Origin: Mastigias papua | Lineage: Eukaryota > Cnidaria > Scyphozoa > Rhizostomeae > Mastigiidae | DNA length: 64,000 bases | Direction: 5' to 3' | NCBI GenBank assembly: GCA_964019165.1 | Contig: OZ025283.1 | Span: 3,727,501 to 3,791,500, forward strand | Shown here: positions 33,190-43,245 of the stretch, one piece after another | Position numbering within the stretch: the stretch's first letter is position 1 | How the letters are laid out: each line of letters begins with the position of its first letter | Program-made: the position numbers and the translations under genes | Notes under the pieces: generated by a model | The model's database searches: none | What the model saw: only the letters and a program-made list of their open reading frames with translations | Told to the model about the DNA's origin: nothing

Positions 33190-34118
33190 TCATCAGCATC
33201 AAAGACCTCAATTTCATCCTCACAGTTGGTATTATGCCCCGTTTCCACTTCCTGAATAAATAAATTGAATTCATCTTCTCCAATTCATTGCATATATTTC
33301 AAAGCTTGGGGCATGTATCTCAACTTACTAATAGAGAAACCTCCTTCTCTTGCATCGTAAAGAGCATTCAAAGCATCATCTCCTTCTGACAGTAATCCTC
33401 TAATCGCACATTCCTCCATGTATGTACAAGATTTACTTTCATTCGATAGCATTGGTGTATTCTTGTGAAGTAGCACGTTTAGGACTAATTTCCGCATATA
33501 ATATTTCTCTTGCTTATCACCAATTAGCATGTAGAGTTTCCACCTTGCAATTGCCTCTGTTGTGCTTTTTTTCCATTTTCTTCCCGGCATATCTGTGTAG
33601 ATTCTTGCACTATACCTTTCTGTTACTCCTGGTTTACAAGACTCGCACCCGGCTCTTGCAAGCAAATACTTCACTGCCCAATCCATGTATAACACATCCT
33701 GCAGCTCAGTTGGTCGCTCCATGTATTTTCGCAGCATATATGACAAGAATACATTTTCACTCTTGGGATCGGCTGGTAGATGTTCATTGCGTTTTAGAAA
33801 GAATATTGAGGGTTTAGATCTGTTGTCTGATAAGTCACAGCCCTGCTTGAACAACACAGAAAGAAACCAAGATTGATGAGATCTACTTCTAATCTGTCTG
33901 CCCACAACTCTCGTTCGTAGATACTTCTCTGGTTCTGAAGCATTTTTTGAGATGTTCAGCTTGAATGATGGTTCGCCTTTTGCCACATATTTTGCTAGGT
34001 GCATTTCCCAACCGGATTCTGTAACTTTCTGCATATTCATATGTGCCCCCCCCCCATAGATAAAATATGTCATGATTGTATGGGATGACAACATCGTTAG
34101 TCTTGCTTTCGACTTCAT
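33190..34118 (-). pseudogene. Helitron Rep C-terminal region and Rep-helicase connector
   Basis: The frame contains ESGWEMHLAKYVAKGEPSFK (Rep Tyr-Lys region: KY..KGE, with His where Helitrons usually have the first Tyr), YLRTRVVGR, WAVKYLLARAG, a WKKSTTEAIARWKL stretch, the block EKYYMRKLVLNVL followed by YMEECAIRGLLSEGDDALN, and SKLRYMPQALKYM, after which a stop (33282-33284) interrupts. Sequence beyond it remains open with acidic EDEFNLFIQEVE. The second block is typical of the stretch between Rep and Pif1 in Helitron proteins. Confidence 0.78.
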
Positions 34119-34833
34119 AGATCCACGTGACTTTGGAATTTGAAAAGGGTCTATTGGTCACAATTACAGTCGCTTCATCTTGGAGATTGGTATCTACTGT
34201 TGTATGATAGTTAGCATCGAATTCTGATGCTTTGTGTTTGTGCATTAACTTTTCAGGATCAAATCTGTTTAACGTATCATAATTCCAGTGGAAATTGCTA
34301 TATGACAAATTATATTCTTGTAGCCAAAATAATGCTCGATTTATTCTAAGATGAATTTTCGGATACGGTTTCTTGCCCTTGATCTAAGACTTGTTCCTTG
34401 TCCTTAGTTTCCATAAAACCGTACATACCAAAATAATGGTAATCCAACCTGCCCCTAGTTCTCATTTGCGCCTGGATATGTTCCCAAACTTTAAATTTGT
34501 CACTACGCGGTTTCACAATTTTAGAACTACGCCCTTCAATGCATCGGGAACACACAATTTTCCCGTAATGTGATAACTGTTATTGAAGAAGTCAACGGAT
34601 CCTTTCCTGCAATTACCACGCGCAGTCCAAACATCCTTTTCATTGACATACAACAATTCACATATCGAATCATATTTTTGCAAAACAGGAGGGTGAGATA
34701 AACCTACTGATGAACAGTCTAATGCAACAGATATGTTACACTTACATTCATCAGTAAGCAAGCAACCACAGTTATTACATATATATTTGAAAATGGGCTG
34801 ACTATATAAACTTATTGCCTTAAACGTGTACAA
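34119..34833 (-). pseudogene. Helitron N-terminal region (zinc-finger-like) and Rep N-terminal part
   Basis: Several frames: ICNNCGCLLTDECKC (a Cys cluster that could bind zinc) at the start of 34833-34513; FKVWEHIQAQMRTRGRLDYH at 34555-34346; and HWNYDTLNRFDPEKLMHKHK with VIVTNRPFSNSKVTW and DVVIPYNHDIFYLW at 34308-34060. The last of these leads, after a frameshift in the C-run near 34050, into the Rep region at 34118-33190. The HUH-like motif of Rep cannot be identified with confidence. Confidence 0.6.
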
Positions 34834-34850
34834 TCTTCAGGAATATTTGA

Positions 34851-36251
34851 TTCTACATAATTGCTATGAGGTAATTGGACTATATTTTGTTAAGAATATT
34901 ATAATCATACTTGATAACCAATTGTGCGCAATAAAATAGTCTGGTCGCTTACCAATTCGTGGTTATTGTCCTATTTAAAAAGCACACATTGTTATATAAT
35001 ATGAAACTATCCATAGCATATAGCATAAACAAATATGTAACAAACCATGCGATACAGTTCTAAATGAACCATCGACTAGAATAGAATTTAAATAATCACC
35101 ATTAAGAGTTGAAATTAGTAGAATTTAGAATCTAACAGTTCACACTATTCAACGCATCAAATGTTTCAGGAAGATCATCATCATAATCATCATAACAGTC
35201 ACCTATGTTGAACTAAATAACAATCTCTAGATCTCTTCCAATATACATATAGCCCTTGGGGGTATTCAGTCCTAAAACAGGTATATCTATTGAAACATGA
35301 AATGCAGCAATGGCACTAGTGGATTCAACCTACTGTAACTAAATATGTTCAGAGGCAAATAACCCCTGAGCTCTAGCAACAAGGAATCTTATCAAATAGC
35401 ATATATGGGTGCCATGTTGATATTCTGAAGAAGTTCTCGAGTGTCGTAATTTCCGTCACCAATTCTAGAGGATTGTACTATTAAATGATTAAGTTTGCTA
35501 TATATTTAAATCCAATAATAGAGATAAATAACATACCGTGAAATTTCACATGAATTGAAGTAAACAAAATCTGGAAAATAAGACAGACAATGATTATCCA
35601 TAACATCTGCCAATTCATATAAAGATAACATTCCTTATTAATGTGAGGGAATAGTTGGACTCGTATCTGGGAAGAATAATAAATGATAAGTAATGATTAA
35701 TTAAAATAAATGTAATGTATTTAAAGTAATAAGGTCATACGGTATTGCTTTAGTCATACATGTGCCAATAGGCATAGTGAACATATTGATAGAAAAGAAT
35801 ACAAAATGAATAAAGAGTTCTGCTTTAAATATGTTGTGAGAACGGAAGCAACTACCTCAAGAGAAGTAGAGGCTATTGAAACAATGAGTTGGAAAGGGTA
35901 CTTGCAGATAGGAAATGATGCTGAGTACAAAGGGTATGTATTTTAACACCAGAAAGTGTGTAATACTGTAGTTGTGAATAAACATGTTACTTTAAAACTT
36001 GGGTAAATTAATGTCTTAGAAGCAGTCCTTAGCAACGGAATAAACATTAAAACAAGCAAGTAAGTAGGATATAAAATGAACCGTAATACGAAAAAAGGAA
36101 TAGGAAGTAATGTTTTTCCAAACATTTAAGGTAGGTAAGGAAGCTTTAGATAGTCGCATTCAATTAACAACGATTTAAAATTCGCAAAGATAGACTTCAA
36201 ACTTATGTAAACAGGAAGAACTTGAGGCTCTGCTAGGAAGAAACAGCTGTG
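34851..36251. other. Unassigned AT-rich DNA
   Basis: No gene or recognisable repeat. Could contain the Helitron 5' end. Confidence 0.5.
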
Positions 36252-36678
36252 CCGTAAATCATCGAATAAGCCCTGAGGGGCTATTTGCAAAAAAGACTTT
36301 TTAGGTAAGCGCTTATTCGAGGGGGGGGCTTATTTCAAAGCCTGGCATTTTCCTCAAAGGTTGGCATAAACAACATAATTTTCTCAAGCAACAAAATTTT
36401 GAGCGTCTAATTGCAGTAGCTGATATCATTATGATAGTTACAAGGTTTCTGTGAAGCTTTAGCAAAAGTTATAATGCTTCCATTATCAAGAAATTCGCGT
36501 TTCTCTTTGCTTTTTTGATTCCATTCAATCCAGGTAATACTGTGCAGCTATTGTCCTGTGAGGGCTTCTTGAGATATGATATTATTCTACAACTATGCTT
36601 CCCTCAATAAGCCCCACGGAGGTGGCTAATTTGAACAAAAAATGATTTTTTAGGTGGGGCTTGTTTGAAGATTTACGG
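36252..36678. mobile_element. MITE-gamma (427 bp), related to MITE-beta
   Basis: Ends CCGTAAATCATCGAATAAG and, inverted, CCGTAAATCTTCAAACAAG. The right flank is TA and the left flank TG (probably a changed TA). Both arms contain a second, inner repeat around GGGGCTTATT and ATTTTTTAGGTGGGGC-like words, so each end could fold on itself. No transposase. Confidence 0.75.
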
Positions 36679-38150
36679 TAAAGGACAGTTCAAAAGTGTA
36701 TGAATTCAAGATATTCTAGAAAGCATAATATATAGAGATAAAACAATACTCAGAAATAACATTGTACTACATTGTTATATGTGTTGGGTTAAACTAAAAG
36801 AATAAAAGCAACAAACTTCAACTGTCTTTCCTAACAACAGTTTTTCAGGACTTTAAACGGTTCATGTATTACATATTTTCGAAAATATTACGCAAGAAAA
36901 CAATCAACGTGATGTGTGACATGTAAAGTAATGAAGGAAAGTATCGATATGCTTTTGAATTTCAGCCATACTACGAAGTAGAATACACTGCCCTCAAGAA
37001 AACATCCGGACACACTCGAACTTGGTTGCGAATTCTCTGCGAAAAAGACTTTGTTTACAAATTTCAAAAGCAATTTTCATGACAACCCATTCATCAACCG
37101 CCCCTAAGCTTTACTTGAAGCATCGTCAGCCTTTCGACATACTTATTATAACAAACATTTGAGTTTATCAACATTTTAGCAAACACTGCGAAGATCTTTT
37201 AATAAAGATATTAGCGATCATACTGAAAGAGCTAAATTGCGAACAGATGTTTAGAAATACTGTTTTATCATAATAACGGAATAAGACATAATAAACTTTT
37301 AGACATCATTGGACGCCCTAAACCTGTTGCTGTCGACATTTGCACAAACCTTTGCAAGAAACAAGAAGTGTAAAAAAGTTGCTGATGTCAAACCAACTGA
37401 GTGCCCTTTCGAGGAAAACAATGAATTCAGGCTGTGGAATACGACTCCTATTGTTAGTACAAATAATCTTTCTGAAACCCTTCCAAAATCACTAAAGAGT
37501 AGCAAAATGCTGCAGACTTTCTGTGCTTGTTCAAAATTATCCTTTATGCTGAAATAGGAAGCCTGTGGGCTGCAAACCTTATGCAAGTCAACCGACCTCA
37601 ATTTTACATTAGCATCACCTATGAGGTTGCGAGAATTCTTTGCCTTCCTGACATTAGCAATTTTATTGCATTTCTTGTTTTTCACAGTTTTGCGGGTGTC
37701 GACAGCACCAGCCTTAAGGTATCTGGTGATTTCTAAAAGGTTAAGATATGAAAATTGATTTTTGAAATTTCTAAACAAAATCTTTCTTGCAGAGAATTTG
37801 CAGCCAAATGCGTAAAGATATTTTGGATAACAGTCGAGGACAGTGAAAGTAAAGTCAAATATAATAGATAATTTAAAATGAGTAGTTATATAACAACAAA
37901 TGCATTAGCTCTGAGGTATTAAGATAACTTGTAGAAGATTTCATAAGGAGGAATCTAGATATTTCAATTCAAAAATAAACTATCAACTAACTAGGCAAAA
38001 GGGCAATGGATCTCCAGAAATTCAATTTAAAAGTATATGGTGAAATGTAACAGATAAGTTACATGATATAATTCATGGATATAGAAGTGTATATACAAAT
38101 CCATAACTTAGTGTCAAGCAGCAAACAAAATTAATATGAGAAATACTTTA
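36679..38150. other. Unassigned DNA with overlapping uncharacterised ORFs
   Basis: Overlapping open frames near 37300-37780 exist on both strands (159 codons minus, 82 codons plus). Neither resembles a family I know, and one must be a shadow of the other. The plus frame (ATG 37309) has FARNKKCKKVADVKPTECPF. No promoter or splice evidence decides between them. Confidence 0.4.
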
Positions 38151-38337
38151 AAGGATATTTATTGATAAAAAAGCGACTATATTTTGCAGTACACTTAAGC
38201 AAAGGCTGCGCATGAGGCACAAAAAGCAGCAGACCATATCATTACTCATCGCTTTAACTTTTAAACAATAGACCGATCAATCAAATGAAGAATCATAAAT
38301 TAACTTTTTCAATATTAAATTAATTCGAATGTAACAT

Positions 38338-39360
38338 TTAGTCTTCATTTTCAATATTTTGTTGGATAGTTTCGTGACTTTTAACTGCGGGTAATCTTCT
38401 CGAAATGGTGGCGTAAAAATCGCTAATGAATTTCTTTGGCACCTCGCTCCAGATTTGGAAGATCTTGTCAATTAATTGTTGTTTATTCTTTGGAGGGTCG
38501 TTGTTAAGAACGATTTTCATGTATCACCAGACGCTTTCAATTATATTTCAGTCCAGATTTGGAGATGGCCATGGAAGTATCAAGATGCCCATTCGCTTTA
38601 AATAATTCTTGGTAGAAATGTCAGTATGACCCAGAGTATTGTCTTGCTGGAAGTGAAAGGATGATTTTGCACCTCATAAACTATTTCCATACTTTCCTTG
38701 AGATTTTCCTACACAATCTCTTAATAATATTTGGAGTTTAATGAACGTTTCCAAACAGTAAGCTTCCCAACGCTATTAGGTCCAATACATCCCCAGTCAA
38801 TTTCAGAGATCAGTCGGTCTCCACACTCGGGACACTCTGGGATCATATTGCAAGGAAAAGCGGCTGTCATCTGAAAAAATAACATCATTCCAATGGCTCA
38901 ACGGCCACTCAAGCATTATCTTTGCCCAATTCACACGGTACGACCAGATTTTTTTGTAAATGAAAGATTTTTGCTTTCTCTTGCAACTTTAAAGCCCATT
39001 ATACCTTAAAATCCTTCTTACAAAATATTTTTAGGGGTCCTTCTCAGGAAATTGATCACATGCCGCTGATTTCAGTTCCCATAAAGTTGAAAACCACAAC
39101 TTACGAGCAATAAGACTAGGGGCTCTCTCCCCCCTTTCCAAAAATTTGTTTGGAGGACCAGTTCTTTGAAGTTTAGCAAAATAGTCACTCGTTTCAATGC
39201 TTTTGAAAACCTTAAAAGCTCTAAATTTGCTGCAATCAACTTGTCTTACAATTTCTGCAAATGAATGGCCTGCTTCTCATAAAAATTTGAGGTAGCTATT
39301 CTCTCGTTTTCAGTGAATTTTCGGATTATTACCAAGTTGCAATAAACTCTTACTTCGGTA
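38338..39360 (-). pseudogene. Tc1/mariner transposase pseudogene
   Basis: Minus strand from about 39360: a helix-turn-helix region (GHSFAEIVRQVDCSKFRAFK) and LQRTGPPNKF; then RVNWAKIMLEW and WNDVIFSDDSRFSL (the block with the catalytic Asp); FHFQQDNTLGHTD (second Asp block); WPSPNLD followed by a stop where SPDLNPIE is usual; then IFQIWSEVPKKFISDFYATI (C-terminal block) ending at 38338. At least three stops and one frameshift. The inverted repeats were not found. Such an enzyme could have mobilised the TA-flanked MITEs here, but no end-sequence match supports this. Confidence 0.88.
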
Positions 39361-39399
39361 TCCGCTAAAGCACAATACAGCGGGAATATACGCTTGTTA

Positions 39400-40199
39400 T
39401 AAACTAGAACCTTAGGTGTTTACAGTTTTGACATTGCTGACACAATTCAAGATGTTCCTAACTTAATAATCTTAAAAAAATGTTTAATGGCCGCACAAAG
39501 TCACTGTTTGTGAGCCACAATGTAGGCCATTGCTTCCAAACTTTTACAACGCAAGTGTACGCTAGATACATGAGAAAAAGAAATTTATTCATTGCCAAGA
39601 AGATATCAATTAATATAATGAAGAATTACCTTACTTATTCGGTAAACATACTCGGTTTGGCAGTGAAATATAGATTGTATGTCATAAGCGAGCATCAGAA
39701 ACAATATCGATTAGCAAATATTTGAGTACTCATGAAAGTAGATATCATGTGCTGAATGATGTAAATGTAACATACCTCACGGTAAATGTAATAATTAAAA
39801 TATATAATCAGCTGTTAACTTTAGCCTTGATTGTTAATGACTCGAGTAGATTTAAAATAAATAGAATTGGCCGCCAAAATGCAATAATGGAAAATAACGT
39901 ACCGAGTGCTCGTGGATAATGAAGTTATTCATATTATAAAAGTTTCCTTATTGAAAGAGGCCAAGTACTAATTCTGAAGAAGCTGATAATCAAAATGAAA
40001 TGTTTAATTGACTTACATATAAGATATTGATAGTTTACCACATGCTTTCACCGTATTTGTATCTCCAGAAGAGAGAATGATCACAATGCAACAGTGACCT
40101 GCTCAACGTCAATTCAAATGTGAAGAACAATACATCAAGTATCCTCCACAATGGCATTGCTAACAACACGTTCCATACATAGAATTAAGGTTAAAGTCG
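39400..40199. other. Unassigned AT-rich DNA
   Basis: Two short frames (39480-39725, 39722-39919) without recognisable motifs. Probably non-coding. Confidence 0.4.
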
Positions 40200-41875
40200 A
40201 GAATCTAATGGAATCATATAGACATATTCGCAACAAAGTTAACTTGTTAAATAGAACGCTTAGGAAAAAATACTATTCTGATCAAATTCAAGACAATGTT
40301 GGCAATCTAAGACAAACCTGGAAAATTGCCAATCAGATCTTAAATAAATCATCAAAAACTACAAAATTTAATTCCATTAGACTTGGCGATAAAGTGATAA
40401 CTGATAAGAAAATGATCCCAACCATTATGAATGAGTACTTCTGTAACATAGGGAGTAATTTAAAAGAAAAAATTCCTTATGAAAAGAATCCTCTAATTGA
40501 ATGAGCATATAATATTAATACTAGATCTGAAACTTTCACTTTCTCTGAAATTACTGAGGAAGACATCGTACGTGCTAGCCTTAGATTCAAAACGTCTTCC
40601 GGATCATGAATAGACAATATCTCCAGTTTCTTCATAACAACTGCAGCTCCTTCCATTGCTAAACATTTAGCTTATAGGCAACAATTATGTAAAGTTAATG
40701 GTATAACTTCTAATGTACAGTGTATTAAATGCGGTGTACCACAGGGGTCTTGTCTAGGACCTCTGTTGTTCCTGTTATTTATTAATGACATGCCTCTTTC
40801 ACTTCATGTCTCAAAAGTGACCATGTATGCAGATGATACTAGCTTAGCGTATTCTTCCAATGGTACAGATGATATAACAACGTCCATGAATGCTGAGCTG
40901 TAAAATCAAAGAAAATGGCTGCATGCAAACAAGCTAACTTCAAATATTGCAAAAACTACATCCACAAAAATAGGAACTAACAGGAAACTGCATCAAAGCA
41001 ACAGCGGAGAGCTTATACAGACACATTTGAAAATATCAGGAGAAGCAATAGATCAGAAAACATTTATAAAGTACCTGGGAGTTATTTTGGATAATCAAAT
41101 AAAATGGAAAGATCATATCAACCTTGTCTCTTCGAAGGTATCTAGGGTTATTGGGATGATAAAGTACGCCAAGAAAGTATTACCAACCAATTTATTGAAA
41201 ATGTTATATTTGGAGCTAGTTGAACCTCATTTTAGATATTGTTGCCCTTTCTAAGGTGCTTGTGGAGTCACCAGCCGCAAAACCCTTGATAAACTGCAAA
41301 ATAGAGCCATCCGTATTTTTACAAATGTATCTGTTGGGCCCTGCTAAGACAACTACAATTGCCTAGTATTTCTGATATGATCATGCAAGAATCCGCAAGC
41401 ATGGTGTATAAGGCATTAAATGCTGAGGCACCTCTCTACCTTACAGAACAGTTAACTAGAGTCTCTGATATAACAAGTAGAACTTTACGTAGCTCTAATT
41501 TGAGCTTAAGGCCTCGTAGACTAAAATCTAGGCATGGTTAAAACTGTTTTGCTTACAGAGGATCGTCAGTCTGGAAGTTCCTACTTAGTGAAATAAAATC
41601 TTCTAGGAATTTCGGGTCATTCCAGAGAAAACTGAAAGCCATGCTTGTGGAACAAAATTAAAAATACTTTATTTGCACTATTTATATCTCATATATTTTG
41701 CATTTTATATTACTATAGAGTATGTTTATAACTATAGATTAGATTAAAATTCATTTAGTTGTATATTATATATTTCTTTGTAAGTATTGATTCAATTAGT
41801 TTTTAACATGGCCCCTGTAAGACAGACATTAGATCTGAGGGGCGAATATGTATAAATATTTAAAAATGAAATGAC
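40200..41875 (+). pseudogene. LINE-C copy 2, 5'-truncated, with the same defects
   Basis: Starts inside the connector (MESYRHIRNKVNLLNRTL) and follows copy 1 to its 3' end (TATGTATAAATATTTAAAAA near 41850-41865). It shares with copy 1 the stop after NPLIE (40501-40503), the stop in TCATGAATAGAC (about 40607), the loss of RT motifs 1-A near 40640-40660, and the stop in GAGCTGTAAAATC (about 40900). Differences are few. Motif B CGVPQGSCLGPLL and YADDTSLAYSS are present. The pattern shows amplification of an already defective LINE. Confidence 0.88.
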
Positions 41876-41894
41876 AAGAAAGGCAGAAGTAATA

Positions 41895-42560
41895 CAGTAA
41901 ACTCGCTTATCCGAACAGCTCCCCAAATAGATTAGAAAACCGTTCGGATAAGCAAAACTACCGGATAAGCGAAGATACCGGATAAGCGAGTGGGTTACAA
42001 ATACGGAATCTTGGAATTTGAATAACAATAGAACATCTTTAATAAGGATCTTAAATGTTCAAACATAATTTGAGTAGTAATAGTCATGTTATTTCAATTT
42101 GTCTTTGTAAAACAACTTAAATTGCTTGATTGCTTTCGTGAACGTTATCACTGTTGTGCAGCAAGCTCGCAAAGATGAAGCAGCGTTGCCGTATTCACTG
42201 AAGTTGCCTCCTCTTGTTGATTCAACCAGGCCAGACCTTTCTAAAATGCTTGCATCGCCTCACTATTTAAAATCGGGCATACAACTGACTCGGACGCGAC
42301 CAGCACGTTACAATAACTGTCGCTATCTTCGTTCGTTTTAGTTTCGGGGCCGGCTCTCACATGCTCTATAATTCCTTGGCCATCAATATGTTCATACCCG
42401 ATTCTAACATTGCCGAACAATCCAATCATTTATGTCGCTGTAGCTGTTGGATCTTAACATTGCAGATTATTCAAAAGATCATCCTGAATAACGTCTGCTT
42501 GACTTCCAGATTGAGAATCGGTTGCGGGAGGAATAAACTTATTCAACAATTTTCAGCATG
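41895..42560 (-). pseudogene. Pogo/Tigger-like transposon: 3' end and transposase tail
   Basis: A terminal repeat CAGTAAACTCGCTTATCCGA starts at 41895 after a TA (41893-41894), with inner repeats of CGGATAAGCGA, as in Tigger-type ends. On the minus strand upstream, broken frames include GLAWLNQQEEATS and LHLRELAAQQ, matching the tail of CENP-B/Jerky-like pogo transposases. DGQGIIEHVRAGPETKTNED belongs to the same region. The other terminus and catalytic core are not visible. Confidence 0.65.
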
Positions 42561-43226
42561 GTCACTTAACTATTAGAACGTCTGCTTTGAAAGCAAACTG
42601 TCTGCTTGTCAATTGAATCTGTTTTCTACTGCTTAACTTCGTATCTTAAACAATCTAGCCTCATTTTCATTTTGGCCTTCTCTGTTTGCCTGAATGACTC
42701 AATTGTATTTTGGCTCACTCTACAAACTTTGTCTCACTTCATTCTCTTACATCTATCAGAATATCATTAAATAATTGACTGATTATTTGAAAAATTTGCT
42801 GCAATTGTTGAGGGGAAGCCTCTTTTGCCTCACCGGAACTGCCTACTATGGAACTGACTACTCTTTTGCCTCCTTTGCCTCCCCCTGTTTTCATCTAAGA
42901 AGGGGGGTAGGGAAAAGCAGTGCCATTCAAAATAGGACTACTTTCAAGCAAATACCTTATCCTGAGAGGGGCAAATGCTACAACAGCAATATACTATGCA
43001 AAGCTAGGACTTTCTCATTTTTAATAGAAACCGAATATACAATATACCCTAAGTTAACCTTTGCCCTTCTAGCCCTAGACACACGCGGTATTCCCAGGTG
43101 ATACCATAGTGGATTATATAGTTCTATAAATTTTCAACAGAATTTTCAAAGTATTGGCTGCTACCATGACACCTGTATCCATATAGACATAATAATATTC
43201 CACTAGGTTAGGTCACATAATATATG
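42561..43226. other. Unassigned DNA
   Basis: One 108-codon plus frame (42775-43101) without recognisable motifs; low confidence that it is coding. Confidence 0.4.
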
Positions 43227-43245
43227 ATAGGCAGAAGGGACACTC
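43227..43245 (+). repeat. 19-bp inverted repeat, left member
   Basis: ATAGGCAGAAGGGACACTC occurs here and, exactly reverse-complemented, at 47293-47311. Could be the ends of a 4.1-kb element. Confidence 0.45.

Larger units (their letters stand above)
24770..34850 (-). mobile_element. Decayed Helitron (Rep, Pif1-like helicase, OTU), broken by nested insertions
   Basis: Read on the minus strand, a Rep-like region (34833-33190), a Pif1-family helicase (about 27150-25832), a basic linker (25830-25382) and an OTU protease (25357-24790) occur in the order known for OTU-bearing Helitron/Helentron proteins. The gap between Rep and helicase is filled by a PLE palindrome (27150-29000) and a LINE (about 29005-33130). 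Terminal hairpin and insertion-site dinucleotides could not be located, so both outer limits are estimates. Confidence 0.75.

Noticed and set aside
37299..37778. 159-codon minus-strand frame as a host gene
   Set aside because: No recognisable motif, and it overlaps a plus-strand frame of similar quality. Left as unassigned.
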